A stretch of 64,000 nucleotides of DNA from Geojedonia sp051814705 (GTDB taxonomy: Bacteria; Bacteroidota; Bacteroidia; Flavobacteriales; Flavobacteriaceae). Below, piece by piece: positions 53,024-61,587 of this stretch. The notes beneath the pieces were generated by a model. That model was given only the letters and a program-made list of their open reading frames with translations, made no database searches and was not told the DNA's origin. Location of the stretch: positions 1,550,001 to 1,614,000 of the forward strand of contig JBPWQW010000001.1 of assembly GCA_051814705.1 (NCBI GenBank). The letters are read 5' to 3'. Every line of letters starts with the position of its first letter. Position 1 is the first letter of the stretch. The position numbers and the translations under genes were made by a program.

Positions 53024-54817
53024 TTAGTTACCGTCTGAGGTGATTTCAATACCGTTGCTGTCGATATTAACTTTCACAGCTTCTGATTTTCCCTTAATTC
53101 CATTTTTGTCAATTTTCAGCCTGCCGTCTTCGCTTTTTAATTCAATACCGTCTTCATTTATTTTTAAACCCGAATCGTCAGAATTGATATCAATTTTTAT
53201 TTTATATTTTGTGTCGCAGTCTGGGCAATCCATACCATCCTTGATGACTTTTAAATAGTGTTCTTCCATGCCATTATCCAAAATATCTTCGTAATAACTT
53301 GGATTTCTATGAAATGAGTAGGTGTTTTTATCGGCATAAAGTGTAGAGCCTTCAGGTAAATAAAGAGTAATATAAACTTCTTGATCTCTAAATTTATTTT
53401 CAAAATCTGTAGACAAATAGGCGTCCAATTTCAGTTCATTACCTACCAAAGCATAATTGTAATTTATACGTTGCGCACGGTTTCGGGCAGCCAAAGTAGA
53501 ACTGCCTTCGGCGCTTTTTTCAATATGAATTGAAGCCAGACTATCCTTGGTGGATTTAACAACTAATCTAACGTCTGAAGTATAGATCATTTTTTGATCG
53601 TTTTCATCATAAGCCAATTTATAGGAATGACCGTTTTTATAGAGATTATTTTTATAAACCTTATTGCCTACCATTTTCAGGTATAATGTGTCATTTGTAG
53701 TTATATTGAGCTGTGATTTTTCAATAGCCGCACTTTCTTCATAAGCATGTTCGCTAGCTTGTTTTATTCCTATTACAAACAATCCAATAATTGACATTAG
53801 CCATAATCCCAATAGCGAGAATTTTGCAATATTGCCAATGGATTTTAGATTATTGACCAATATTTTAAGGCCTAAATAGAACACGAAAAAGAACGGAATT
53901 CCAACAGCAAACAATAATAATAGCGAAACTAACCAGATGGGAGTGTTGGCAGCGTTGGCGGCATCCATAAAATCAATTCCAGGAATATTTACTGAGTCTA
54001 CAATACCAACAGTAAACAAAGAAATAATTAAACCTATTAATGCCGTGGCGCCAACTATTATAAGAATAATCCCTACAAATTTGGCGAACACTTTAAAGAA
54101 AAACATAATGATGTCTCCAACATGGTCAAAAAAGGTTCTTGAACTCGACTTTATGTTTTTTCCGTGCTTTTTTGCAGTTCCAGAAACAGATTCCGAAACA
54201 TTTTTTGCAACATCACTTACGGTTTCTGATACACTTTCAAACCCATCTTTGATTTTTTTTTCAATGTTGCTGATGTTTACAGGCTCTCCCGTCATGGTCA
54301 ACTTATCTGCTGTTGTGACTGCTTCGGGCACTAAAACCCAGAACAAAATATAGATTAAAATAAATGTTCCTCCAGAACCTAAACACAGTAATATCCAAAG
54401 CAATCGCACCCAAACGGCATCTATTCCCAAATAATGTCCAAGTCCAGAAGCGACACCACCTATATATGAATTGTCTTTATCCCTAAATAGTTTTTTTGAA
54501 GACGTGGATTTGCTTCTAAAAGTTGATTTGGGCTCGTCTTCAAAGATCTCATCATCTACCAAATAATCTTCAGGTTGCCCCATAATGTCTATAACCTCAT
54601 CGACTTGCTTTGAAGAAATGACCTGTTTCTCGTTTTGTAAACGTTCGCTAAAAAGTTCGGCAATACGAGCCTCAATATCTGAAATGATTTCAGAACGTCC
54701 TTGAGAGTCGGTAAATGAACGTTTTATAGCCTCTAGATAGCGCTGTAATTTTAAGTATGCATCTTCATCGATATGAAAAAATATACCTGCTAAATTTATG
54801 TTGACGGTCTTATTCAT
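53024..54817 (-). CDS. PspC-domain membrane protein with three C-terminal 16-residue repeats
   Basis: This 597-residue protein has an N-terminal coiled region (about 1-85) and a PspC domain (about 107-172; GGVASGLGHYLGIDAVWVRL and a helix ILIYILFWVLVPEA). Further membrane helices follow at about 236-265, 297-320 and 333-355, then a long periplasmic beta-rich part. The C-terminus carries three tandem 16-residue units beginning LKINEDGIELKS, LKIDKNGIKGKS and VNIDSNGIEITS. PspC proteins sense envelope stress. It is co-transcribed with the PadR regulator 6 bp upstream, which may repress it. Confidence 0.88.
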   Translation of the reverse strand: MNKTVNINLAGIFFHIDEDAYLKLQRYLEAIKRSFTDSQGRSEIISDIEARIAELFSERLQNEKQVISSKQVDEVIDIMGQPEDYLVDDEIFEDEPKSTFRSKSTSSKKLFRDKDNSYIGGVASGLGHYLGIDAVWVRLLWILLCLGSGGTFILIYILFWVLVPEAVTTADKLTMTGEPVNISNIEKKIKDGFESVSETVSDVAKNVSESVSGTAKKHGKNIKSSSRTFFDHVGDIIMFFFKVFAKFVGIILIIVGATALIGLIISLFTVGIVDSVNIPGIDFMDAANAANTPIWLVSLLLLFAVGIPFFFVFYLGLKILVNNLKSIGNIAKFSLLGLWLMSIIGLFVIGIKQASEHAYEESAAIEKSQLNITTNDTLYLKMVGNKVYKNNLYKNGHSYKLAYDENDQKMIYTSDVRLVVKSTKDSLASIHIEKSAEGSSTLAARNRAQRINYNYALVGNELKLDAYLSTDFENKFRDQEVYITLYLPEGSTLYADKNTYSFHRNPSYYEDILDNGMEEHYLKVIKDGMDCPDCDTKYKIKIDINSDDSGLKINEDGIELKSEDGRLKIDKNGIKGKSEAVKVNIDSNGIEITSDGN

Positions 54818-54823
54818 TTTAGT

Positions 54824-55156
54824 TTATTTTTTTTGTCTTGTTACTAGGTTAACTGCGTTTTGTAATTCACTCCAAGTGATATTTAACTCACCAAGAAATA
54901 ATTTCCCGGTTTCTGTTAAGCCATAATATTTTCTTGGTGGTCCAGATGTTGATTCTTCCCAACGGTAGTTGAGCAATCCGGCATTTTTAAGTCTTGTCAA
55001 TAAGGGATAAATAGTACCTTCGACAACAAGCAACTTAGCGTCTTTTAAGGTGTTCAGGATTTCTGCAACATAAGCATCGTCGTCTTTTAAGACCGATAAT
55101 ATGCAGTATTCCAAAACTCCCTTACGCATTTGTGCTTTCGTGTTTTCTATCTTCAT
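54824..55156 (-). CDS. PadR-family transcriptional regulator
   Basis: This 110-residue winged-helix protein has the PadR pattern: KGVLEYCILSVLKDDDAYVA in the first helices, then EGTIYPLLTRLKNAGLLNYR and PPRKYYGLTETGKLFLGEL. PadR regulators often repress a neighbouring membrane protein gene. It lies 6 bp before the PspC gene, and the pair is a frequent Bacteroidota unit. The short C-terminal helix is enough for dimerisation. The ligand is unknown. Confidence 0.93.
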   Translation of the reverse strand: MKIENTKAQMRKGVLEYCILSVLKDDDAYVAEILNTLKDAKLLVVEGTIYPLLTRLKNAGLLNYRWEESTSGPPRKYYGLTETGKLFLGELNITWSELQNAVNLVTRQKK

Positions 55157-55230
55157 GTTTTAAAGAAATTAAAATTTGAAACTGTTCATTTTTTGATTGA
55201 TTGATGGTTAATTGATGACATTTATATTGA

Positions 55231-55677
55231 TTATTTTAAAAAGTTGATTGTTAACGGGTACTGATACAATTCACCATCTCTGGCTTTTAAACTCGCTTTT
55301 ATGATGAATACAATTTCAAGAATAAAAGCAATAATGGCCAAGGCCCCCAATATTCCGGTAAAATATAATAGAGGAGAAGGTTTGCTTATATTAAAATGAA
55401 AATCATCAAAGCCGTTAAAATCAAAAAAGTCAATTCCATTAAAGATTTTAAAAATGAAAAATGGAATGGTGATGGCTCCTATTATTATGGCATACAATAA
55501 AATACTCATTTGAAAATTTAAAATTTGCTTTCCGTGGGCATCAATAAATTCAGATTTTTCTTTATTGGCGATCCAAAGTATTAATGGACCTATAAAATTT
55601 CCAAACGGAATGATAAACCTCGAAAAAGTTGATAGATGTATAAATGTTGCAATGTTTTTTTGGTGGTTGTCTAACAT
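55231..55677 (-). CDS. DUF4870 membrane protein
   Basis: This 148-residue protein has three to four membrane helices (about 18-36, 54-78 and 112-135) and the conserved DUF4870 start STFSRFIIPFGNFIGPLILW, with the later KSEFIDAHGKQILNFQMSIL. The function of the family is not known; it is common near PspC and envelope genes. It is 75 bp upstream of padR on the same strand and divergent from the thioesterase-like gene at 55821. Confidence 0.85.
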   Translation of the reverse strand: MLDNHQKNIATFIHLSTFSRFIIPFGNFIGPLILWIANKEKSEFIDAHGKQILNFQMSILLYAIIIGAITIPFFIFKIFNGIDFFDFNGFDDFHFNISKPSPLLYFTGILGALAIIAFILEIVFIIKASLKARDGELYQYPLTINFLK

Positions 55678-55820
55678 GATTTCAAAACATATAATATTAT
55701 CTTATGCAAATATATGGCTAAAAGAAGGTATTATGCAAAACATAGTAGTATAATTTAACATAAAATTAACATTTTGAGTATCAAATATTTTCAATACATT
55801 AGTGAAAAATCAGAAAAAGC

Positions 55821-56276
55821 ATGAAATTATCACCATCAAAACTCAATATGTTTTTGTTGTATAAATTACCCGCTGCTTATTTTTCGGGAGTAAGGACAAG
55901 CCATTTAGACTCCGAAAAATGCTCCACCACAGTTAAATTTAGATGGATCAATCAAAATCCATTTAAATCGATGTATTGGGCTGTTCAAGGTATGGCTGCC
56001 GAATTGGCTACCGGAGCAATGCTAATGTCTAAAATTAAAGAGCATGAGCGCTCGATTTCGATGTTACTAGCTCAAAGTAACGGCATGTTTATAAAAAGGG
56101 TGACGGGAAGAGTTATATTTACTTGTTACGACTCGGGATTGGTTGATGAGGCTATTGACAACGCTATTAAAACGGGTGAGGGAAAATCTATAGTAATGAC
56201 GGCTATTGGAATCAATGAGGAAGGAATTGAAGTTTCGAAATTTAATTTTGAATGGACCATCAAAGTTAGAAGTTAG
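55821..56276 (+). CDS. DUF4442 hot-dog-fold thioesterase-like protein
   Basis: This 151-residue protein fits the PaaI/DUF4442 hot-dog group (KFRWINQNPFKSMYWAVQGM then AAELATGAMLMS), with a central helix that would pack the acyl ligand. Such proteins hydrolyse acyl-CoA or bind acyl groups. No signal peptide is present, so it is cytoplasmic. The stop codon lies within a run of 7-bp repeats (AAGTTAG). It is upstream of the TIGR00266 gene by 102 bp. Substrate unknown. Confidence 0.75.
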   Translation: MKLSPSKLNMFLLYKLPAAYFSGVRTSHLDSEKCSTTVKFRWINQNPFKSMYWAVQGMAAELATGAMLMSKIKEHERSISMLLAQSNGMFIKRVTGRVIFTCYDSGLVDEAIDNAIKTGEGKSIVMTAIGINEEGIEVSKFNFEWTIKVRS

Positions 56277-56297
56277 AAGTTAGAAGGTTAAAGTTAA
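56263..56297 (+). repeat. Tandem 7-bp repeats across the stop codon of the DUF4442 gene
   Basis: Three exact AAGTTAG units (56263-56283) are followed by two variant units (AAGGTTA and AAGTTAA). The stop codon TAG of the upstream gene is in the second unit. Copy changes would alter the C-terminus only slightly. Confidence 0.8.
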
Positions 56298-56326
56298 AAG
56301 TTTTTTTATTATGTAACAAAATAGAA

Positions 56327-56353
56327 AACAAATCAACAAATCAACAAATCAAC
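56327..56353 (+). repeat. Tandem 8-bp repeats before the TIGR00266 gene
   Basis: AACAAATC occurs three times in direct tandem and once partly, ending 25 bp before the start codon at 56379. A change in copy number would alter spacing in the translation leader. Confidence 0.75.
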
Positions 56354-56378
56354 TCATTAACGAATAAACTTTATAAAA

Positions 56379-57179
56379 ATGACAGCACACGAAATTGATT
56401 ATAAAATATACGGCGAAGAAATGCAATATGTAGAAATAGGACTCGACCCTCAAGAAGGTGTAGTAGCAGAAGCAGGAAGTTTTATGATGATGGATGATGG
56501 TATAAAAATGGAAACCATATTTGGTGATGGCTCTAGTAAAAATCAAGGATTTTTAGGTTCTATTTTAGGAGCTGGAAAACGTATTTTAACTGGGGAAAGT
56601 TTATTTATGACCGCCTTTTACAATACGCTTTCAGGTAAACGAAATGTATCTTTTGCGTCACCTTATCCAGGAAAAATATTAGCATTGGATTTAACGGAGT
56701 TCAAAGGAAAATTTATTTGCCAAAAAGATGCTTTCTTATGTGCAGCCAAAGGCGTTAGCATTGGTATTGAGTTTAGCAAACGATTGGGAAGAGGGCTTTT
56801 TGGCGGTGAAGGGTTTATCATGCAAAAGTTAGAAGGTGATGGTATGGCATTTGTGCATGCCGGAGGTACAATGGCAAAAAAAGTATTGCTTTCTGGCGAA
56901 ACCTTAAGGGTGGATACGGGTTGTATCGTTGGCTTCACTCAGGATATTGATTATGATATTGAATTTGTGGGTGGAATTAAAAACACCATATTTGGAGGTG
57001 AGGGTCTATTTTTTGCAAAACTACAAGGTCCAGGAACCGTTTATATACAATCTTTACCTTTTAGTAGACTTGCGGGTCGTGTTTTGGCATCAGCTCCCAG
57101 AGGTGGCGGGAAAGATAAAGGCGAAGGCAGTATTTTAGGGGGCTTAGGCGATTTATTGGATGGAGATAATAGGTTTTAA
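56379..57179 (+). CDS. TIGR00266 / AIM24-family protein
   Basis: This 266-residue protein is a TRAP-like/AIM24 double-stranded beta-helix protein: VEIGLDPQEGVVAEAGSFMM at the start, FGGEGFIMQKLEGDGMAFVH and AGGTMAKK, then GGEGLFFAKLQGPGTVYIQS and PFSRLAGRV. Duplicated glycine-rich blocks show the internal repeat. The family is widely conserved in bacteria but has no settled function. It has no signal peptide. The C-terminus ends in a glycine-rich linker, GSILGGLGDLLDGDNRF. Confidence 0.9.
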   Translation: MTAHEIDYKIYGEEMQYVEIGLDPQEGVVAEAGSFMMMDDGIKMETIFGDGSSKNQGFLGSILGAGKRILTGESLFMTAFYNTLSGKRNVSFASPYPGKILALDLTEFKGKFICQKDAFLCAAKGVSIGIEFSKRLGRGLFGGEGFIMQKLEGDGMAFVHAGGTMAKKVLLSGETLRVDTGCIVGFTQDIDYDIEFVGGIKNTIFGGEGLFFAKLQGPGTVYIQSLPFSRLAGRVLASAPRGGGKDKGEGSILGGLGDLLDGDNRF

Positions 57180-57313
57180 ATGCTAATTTAATTGTTAATT
57201 TTCATCGAAATTTAGAAAGCGATTGATTTTTTTAGTACTTTTAAATTGTAATCTAAAACTTTCTGCCTATAAACCACTTCTACTAATCTAATCCAAAACT
57301 TAAAAAATTAATT

Positions 57314-57511
57314 ATGGCAAGAGCAATGTTTGAGTACACCAAAACGGTACTTAAAAAAGTCAGTTTTGATGTTTCGTTGTTCTGTAAGGAAGTACAAAAA
57401 GCTATGCAGCGGTTATTACCTTATGAAATTGAAGAGCTTAAGATTTTTATTAAATCACTTATCCAGCAGAACCCAGAATTAAATCAATGTCTAATTTATT
57501 TAAAACCTTAA
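57314..57511 (+). CDS. Conserved small protein (65 aa), unknown function
   Basis: The 65-residue product (MARAMFEYTKTVLKKVSFDV, then LFCKEVQKAMQRLLPYEIEE) is helical and charged, with two cysteines (residues 23 and 59). I recall similar short proteins in many Flavobacteriaceae; no function is known. It is followed by a strong bidirectional terminator and converges with the oxyR-like gene. Absence of a signal peptide indicates a cytoplasmic protein. Confidence 0.75.
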   Translation: MARAMFEYTKTVLKKVSFDVSLFCKEVQKAMQRLLPYEIEELKIFIKSLIQQNPELNQCLIYLKP

Positions 57512-57513
57512 AG

Positions 57514-57541
57514 AAAAGCGACCAATTTGGTCGCTTTTTTA
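57514..57541. terminator. Bidirectional rho-independent terminator
   Basis: GCGACC (57518-57523) and GGTCGC (57529-57534) form a stem extended by AAAA/TTTT on the outside, with a 5-base loop and six T residues (57535-57540). It ends both the small gene and the oxyR-like gene. Confidence 0.88.
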
Positions 57542-57542
57542 T

Positions 57543-58481
57543 TTATTTGGGTAATGGACTTATGATTTCAACATTTTGAAACGCAATTGCACCTCTAATG
57601 ATTCCAGAAATCACTTTGTGGAGTGCATCTATAATTTGCATTTTAAGTTCACTTTTATGATAAATAATACTCACTTCCCGCGCTGGTGATGGCTCATTAA
57701 AATGATGTAAGTTTTCTTTAAATTTATCGCTAAGATCCAAGGTGTGCAAATAAGGTAAAATAGTCATTCCCAAATTTTCATTGGATAACTTTACCAAAGT
57801 TTCAAAGCTTCCGCTTTCTAGCTGAAAACTTTCATCAGACTGATTTTTAAATGCGTTGCAAAGATTAATGACACCATCTCTAAAGCAATGACCATCTTCC
57901 AGTAACAGCATGTCATCAATTTCCAAATCGGAAACACCAATTTTTTTCTTGGCACTCAATCTATGGTTGGGAGGAATATAACCTACAAAGGGTTCATAAA
58001 ACAAAACACGTTCTTTAATCGTTTCATTATCTAGAGGTGTTGAAACAATTGCGGCATCTAAATGGCCCTCCTTTATTTTGGCTATTATGTTTCCTGTGGT
58101 CAATTCTTCAATTTTGAGTTTTACTTTGGGGTATTTTTTGATGAATGTCTTTAAAAACATAGGTAAAAGTGTAGGCATGACGGTTGGGATAATTCCCAAT
58201 TTAAATTCACCACCAATAAATCCTTTTTGTTGGTCAACAATATCTTGAATTCTGTCAGACTCATTAACAATATTTTTGGCCTGTTGCACAATTTTTCTTC
58301 CAACATCGGTCAGTTCTATAGGTTTTTTGCTTCGATCAAATATTAAAATGTTCAGTTCCTCTTCCAGTTTTTGTATTTGGGTGCTTAAGGTGGGCTGGGT
58401 TACAAAACATTTTTCTGCAGCTTTTGTAAAATTTTTATGTTCGGCAATTGCCAATACATAATGTAATTGTGTAATGGTCAT
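57543..58481 (-). CDS. oxyR: LysR-family peroxide regulator OxyR
   Basis: This 312-residue regulator has a LysR winged helix (about 1-60; NFTKAAEKCFVTQPTLSTQI) and an effector domain with Cys199 and Cys208 in DGHCFRDGVINLC. These are the same positions as the redox-active pair of E. coli OxyR. Disulfide formation by peroxide would switch on catalase and peroxidase genes. No catalase gene is adjacent in this window. Length and domain order are normal. Confidence 0.94.
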   Translation of the reverse strand: MTITQLHYVLAIAEHKNFTKAAEKCFVTQPTLSTQIQKLEEELNILIFDRSKKPIELTDVGRKIVQQAKNIVNESDRIQDIVDQQKGFIGGEFKLGIIPTVMPTLLPMFLKTFIKKYPKVKLKIEELTTGNIIAKIKEGHLDAAIVSTPLDNETIKERVLFYEPFVGYIPPNHRLSAKKKIGVSDLEIDDMLLLEDGHCFRDGVINLCNAFKNQSDESFQLESGSFETLVKLSNENLGMTILPYLHTLDLSDKFKENLHHFNEPSPAREVSIIYHKSELKMQIIDALHKVISGIIRGAIAFQNVEIISPLPK

Positions 58482-58686
58482 GGGTATTAATTTAATTTAT
58501 AAAAATAAAAAAACTATTAATAAAAACTATTGTCTCACCTGTTAATTAAAGGCTAAATTTAATAGGCATAAAATACGAAGATTAGGATGATAAATAGTTT
58601 GGGGTTGAATGCTGAAAAACAAAAGGTTAACTAAAGTTTTGAACCAAGTAGTAGCAGGTATTAGAAGGATTATCAAATTTTTGTTT

Positions 58687-59391
58687 TTACTTAATAACTT
58701 CTACTGTCCTGATATAGATATTATGTAACGGCCATTCAGCTTCATCAGTGGGTTGAGCCGCTATTTTATCGACCACATCCATACCGCTAATCACTTTTCC
58801 AAAAACCGTATAATCGCCATCGAGATGGAGGGCATCTTTTTGCATGATAAAAAACTCGTAAGGCGATGCCAATTTATGTGGGTTTTCGATTTCGCCACTG
58901 GGCATGGAAATCACTCCTCTACTATGATGATAACCGTGTTTGGTATCGGTTGGCAATAGATATCTACCAATATAACTTCTCCTTTTTGCGATCTCTCTGT
59001 CGTCACTATTGCCGCCTTGGATAATAAAATTGTTCACAACCCGATGAAATTGGGTCCCGTTAAAATAGCCTTGTTTTGTTAAAAAAATAAAATTGGAGCG
59101 GTGAAACTTTGTGCTATCAAAGAGTAAAATATCAATAGTACCAAAATCTGTACGGATGCGCACTTTATCTTCTTTGTTCACCTTATCGTATTGCAAAAAG
59201 AACTCCATAGCGTTTTTATCGGTAAGTTCTGGAAATTCTCTTTTGAACTCTTCAATGGTGTCTTTAGGTTCGGTTTTACTTTCTACGGTAGATATTGAAT
59301 TTGTTTTAAGATTATTTTTTTGTTGCCGAGTTTGTTTATCTTCACAATTTATTAGAATCAGACATAAGCAAACAAGCGAAAGGATCTTCAT
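58687..59391 (-). CDS. Cyclophilin-type peptidyl-prolyl isomerase, lipoprotein
   Basis: This 234-residue protein is read from the ATG at 59391 because it gives a lipoprotein signal (MKILSLVCLCLILINCEDKQ, Cys16); the frame to 59406 is open but overlaps the divergent gene. The cyclophilin domain (about 80-230) has VRIRTDFGTIDILLFD, FNGTQFHRVVNNFIIQGGNS and YTVFGKVISGMDVVDKIAAQ. It would help protein folding at the periplasmic membrane face. Its start codon is separated by one base from that of the NUDIX gene. Confidence 0.92.
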   Translation of the reverse strand: MKILSLVCLCLILINCEDKQTRQQKNNLKTNSISTVESKTEPKDTIEEFKREFPELTDKNAMEFFLQYDKVNKEDKVRIRTDFGTIDILLFDSTKFHRSNFIFLTKQGYFNGTQFHRVVNNFIIQGGNSDDREIAKRRSYIGRYLLPTDTKHGYHHSRGVISMPSGEIENPHKLASPYEFFIMQKDALHLDGDYTVFGKVISGMDVVDKIAAQPTDEAEWPLHNIYIRTVEVIK

Positions 59392-59392
59392 A

Positions 59393-60034
59393 ATGAATTT
59401 TGACACGTTTTTAGAATCTATTTCAAAAATAGAAAATATTGAACTTCCAGGACAATCTTCTCAAGTTAAAATGTCTCCACCGTTTCGTTTGGAGTTTATG
59501 GAACTGCAAAGAGAAGCGATGAAAACCTCTAAGAAGGCTGGCGTTTTAGCCTTGTTTTATCCAAATAGCAAAGGGGAAACCTATTTAATTTTAATTTTAA
59601 GAAAGACTTACAAGGGCGTTCATTCTGCACAGGTTGGTTTTCCTGGGGGTAAACGGGAAAAAATAGATACGTCTATTGAATGTACAGCTACAAGAGAGGC
59701 TTTTGAAGAAATAGGGGTGCCACCACAACACGTAAAAATTTTAAGAGCTTTAACAGAATTGTACATACCACCAAGTAATTTTACAGTATATCCGTTTTTA
59801 GGAATTGCCAAAACCACTCCTCATTTTAATATTCAGGAAGACGAAGTTGAAGATGTGATTGAAGTATCCTTGTCACATTTTCTAAACGAACATAATATAA
59901 TTACTACTTCTGTATCAGCTTCTTATAATAAAAATGTTGAAGTTCCTGCATTTAAACTGAACGGATATATAGTTTGGGGAGCAACGGCTATGATGTTGAG
60001 TGAGCTAAAAGACTTGTTAAAACAACTATTATAG
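59393..60034 (+). CDS. NUDIX hydrolase, CoA pyrophosphatase-like
   Basis: This 213-residue protein is read from the ATG at 59393 (MNFDTFLESISKIENIELPG); the frame is open from 59111, but that part is antisense to the PPIase gene. A Nudix box-like region (VGFPGGKREKIDTSIECTAT then REAFEEIGV; GX5EX7REUXEEXGU-like) lies near 82-104. The MSPPFR start and LRKTYKGVHSAQVGFPGGK layout match CoA pyrophosphatases (NudL group). It probably cleans up CoA or NDP-linked metabolites. Upstream promoter elements must lie within the PPIase coding sequence. Confidence 0.88.
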   Translation: MNFDTFLESISKIENIELPGQSSQVKMSPPFRLEFMELQREAMKTSKKAGVLALFYPNSKGETYLILILRKTYKGVHSAQVGFPGGKREKIDTSIECTATREAFEEIGVPPQHVKILRALTELYIPPSNFTVYPFLGIAKTTPHFNIQEDEVEDVIEVSLSHFLNEHNIITTSVSASYNKNVEVPAFKLNGYIVWGATAMMLSELKDLLKQLL

Positions 60035-60081
60035 TGAACAGTTTTGTTACTTTTGTAACTCTCACAAATTATTAATTAACT

Positions 60082-60879
60082 ATGGGATTATTTAAAAAGA
60101 ATCCTTTCGGACATATTCTCTTTATAAAAAAATGGCTTATCAGAATTTTAGGAGCCATGTCCCACAGGCGATTTAGAGGTTTCAACGAACTGCATATTGA
60201 AGGTTCAGAAGTTATCAAAAGTCTGCCAGACACCAATGTCTTATTTATATCTAATCATCAAACTTATTTTGCAGACGTGGTCGCCATGTTTCACGTGTTC
60301 AATGCGAGCTTGAGCAACCGCGACGATTCCATAAAAAATATTGGATATTTATGGAATCCGAAACTCAACATTTATTATGTGGCTGCAAAGGAAACTATGA
60401 GCTCTGGATTGCTACCAAAAATACTAGCTTATGTGGGGTCGATTAGTATTGAACGCACCTGGAGAGCAGAAGGGAAAGCTGTCAATCGACAAGTGAAAAT
60501 GAGCGATATTTCCAATATTGGGAAGGCACTTGACGATGGTTGGGTTATTACATTTCCGCAAGGCACAACAACACCATTTAAGCCTATCAGAAAAGGGACT
60601 GCTTTTATTATTAAGCATTATAAACCTATAGTTGTACCTATTGTAATTGATGGTTTTAGGCGTTCGTTTGACAAAAAAGGCTTGCGAATCAAAAAGAAAA
60701 ATATTCTCCAATCTATGGAAATCAAACCTCCACTAGAGATTGACTACGATAACGAAAGTATTGATATGATTGTTGAAAAAATTGAATATGCAATTGAACA
60801 ACATCCATCGTTTTTAAAGGTAATTTCACAGGAAGAGCTGATGGTAGAAGAACAGCTCAACAAAAAAAGAGAATGGTAG
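60082..60879 (+). CDS. 1-acyl-sn-glycerol-3-phosphate acyltransferase-like (PlsC family)
   Basis: This 265-residue enzyme has the acyltransferase motif 1 SNHQTYFADVVAMF (NHx4D; about 56-69), the motif TFPQGTTTPFKPIRKG (FPxGT) and the later IVPIVIDGFRRSFDKK. It transfers fatty acyl groups to lysophosphatidic acid or another lipid at the inner membrane. A basic N-terminus (MGLFKKNPFGHILFIKK) may serve as membrane attachment. Its 48-bp spacing from the NUDIX gene suggests it may be co-transcribed. The exact acceptor is not certain. Confidence 0.86.
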   Translation: MGLFKKNPFGHILFIKKWLIRILGAMSHRRFRGFNELHIEGSEVIKSLPDTNVLFISNHQTYFADVVAMFHVFNASLSNRDDSIKNIGYLWNPKLNIYYVAAKETMSSGLLPKILAYVGSISIERTWRAEGKAVNRQVKMSDISNIGKALDDGWVITFPQGTTTPFKPIRKGTAFIIKHYKPIVVPIVIDGFRRSFDKKGLRIKKKNILQSMEIKPPLEIDYDNESIDMIVEKIEYAIEQHPSFLKVISQEELMVEEQLNKKREW

Positions 60880-60941
60880 TTTTGTAACAGTTTAAAAGTT
60901 TAACTTTTTGAAAAATTAAGCCCATATTATAAACACCCAAT

Positions 60942-61583
60942 TTATACTTCCAACTTTTTAAGTTCTTTATAGTTATTGTATAAACGTTTGAGCAAAATTC
61001 CATAAATAAGATAATAGAACACCAAAAACAGGCCTATAAAAACCGCCAAGACCAAAGTTGTTGCCAATATGGTCATGGCATAAAATTTAAACAATTCGCC
61101 ATCGGCAGTAGCCTTATTAATAGTGGCGATGATGGCCTTGTCCCTATTAAATTCTATACCCAAAACTAAAAATGCAGAAACAACCAAATAAATTAAATTA
61201 AATGCGACGTAATGTTTTACAGTCCGCCTCGTTTTAAGAATGTTTTCCATTAAACGTTTTGCGTTATCGGTTACTGAAATTAATCTGTAATTCATAAAAA
61301 ACTTATAAAAGAAATAAGCCAATATAAGATAGCCTAAAGCCATAAAAGGAATCATGATGTCTTCGGCTTGATAAGTATCGAATTTTTTATTAAAATCGGC
61401 ATCTTTTAGGGCAAAGGAAATCCCAGTCCAGAATACAAATTCCAGAATACTGATAATAAATATCCATTTTACTACAGACGAAGATTTCTTAAGGATCATC
61501 CCATAAATGTCATCATATGACAGTTTAGGATATCTAGCGTCGTCTTTTCTCCAGTCTTTTTTTAATATATCTAATTCATCCAT
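60942..61583 (-). CDS. Four-helix membrane protein paired with a sigma factor (possible anti-sigma)
   Basis: This 213-residue protein has a cytoplasmic N-terminal segment (DELDILKKDWRKDDARYPKL, then SYDDIYGMILKKSSS) and four hydrophobic stretches at about 39-57, 80-100, 125-145 and 170-200. The gene begins 4 bp after the sigma-70 stop codon, so the two are co-transcribed. The soluble N-terminus with a conserved Trp and a following membrane region is what one expects from an anti-sigma factor without a zinc motif. I do not recognise a defined family. Confidence 0.7.
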   Translation of the reverse strand: MDELDILKKDWRKDDARYPKLSYDDIYGMILKKSSSVVKWIFIISILEFVFWTGISFALKDADFNKKFDTYQAEDIMIPFMALGYLILAYFFYKFFMNYRLISVTDNAKRLMENILKTRRTVKHYVAFNLIYLVVSAFLVLGIEFNRDKAIIATINKATADGELFKFYAMTILATTLVLAVFIGLFLVFYYLIYGILLKRLYNNYKELKKLEV

Positions 61584-61587
61584 AATC

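Noticed and set aside
53937..54353. Plus-strand 138-aa ORF inside the PspC gene
   Set aside because: It is antisense to the membrane helices of a clear PspC protein; its hydrophobicity is a mirror effect.
59111..59392. N-terminal extension of the NUDIX protein by 94 residues
   Set aside because: It is antisense to the PPIase coding sequence and the family usually begins near MNFDTF.
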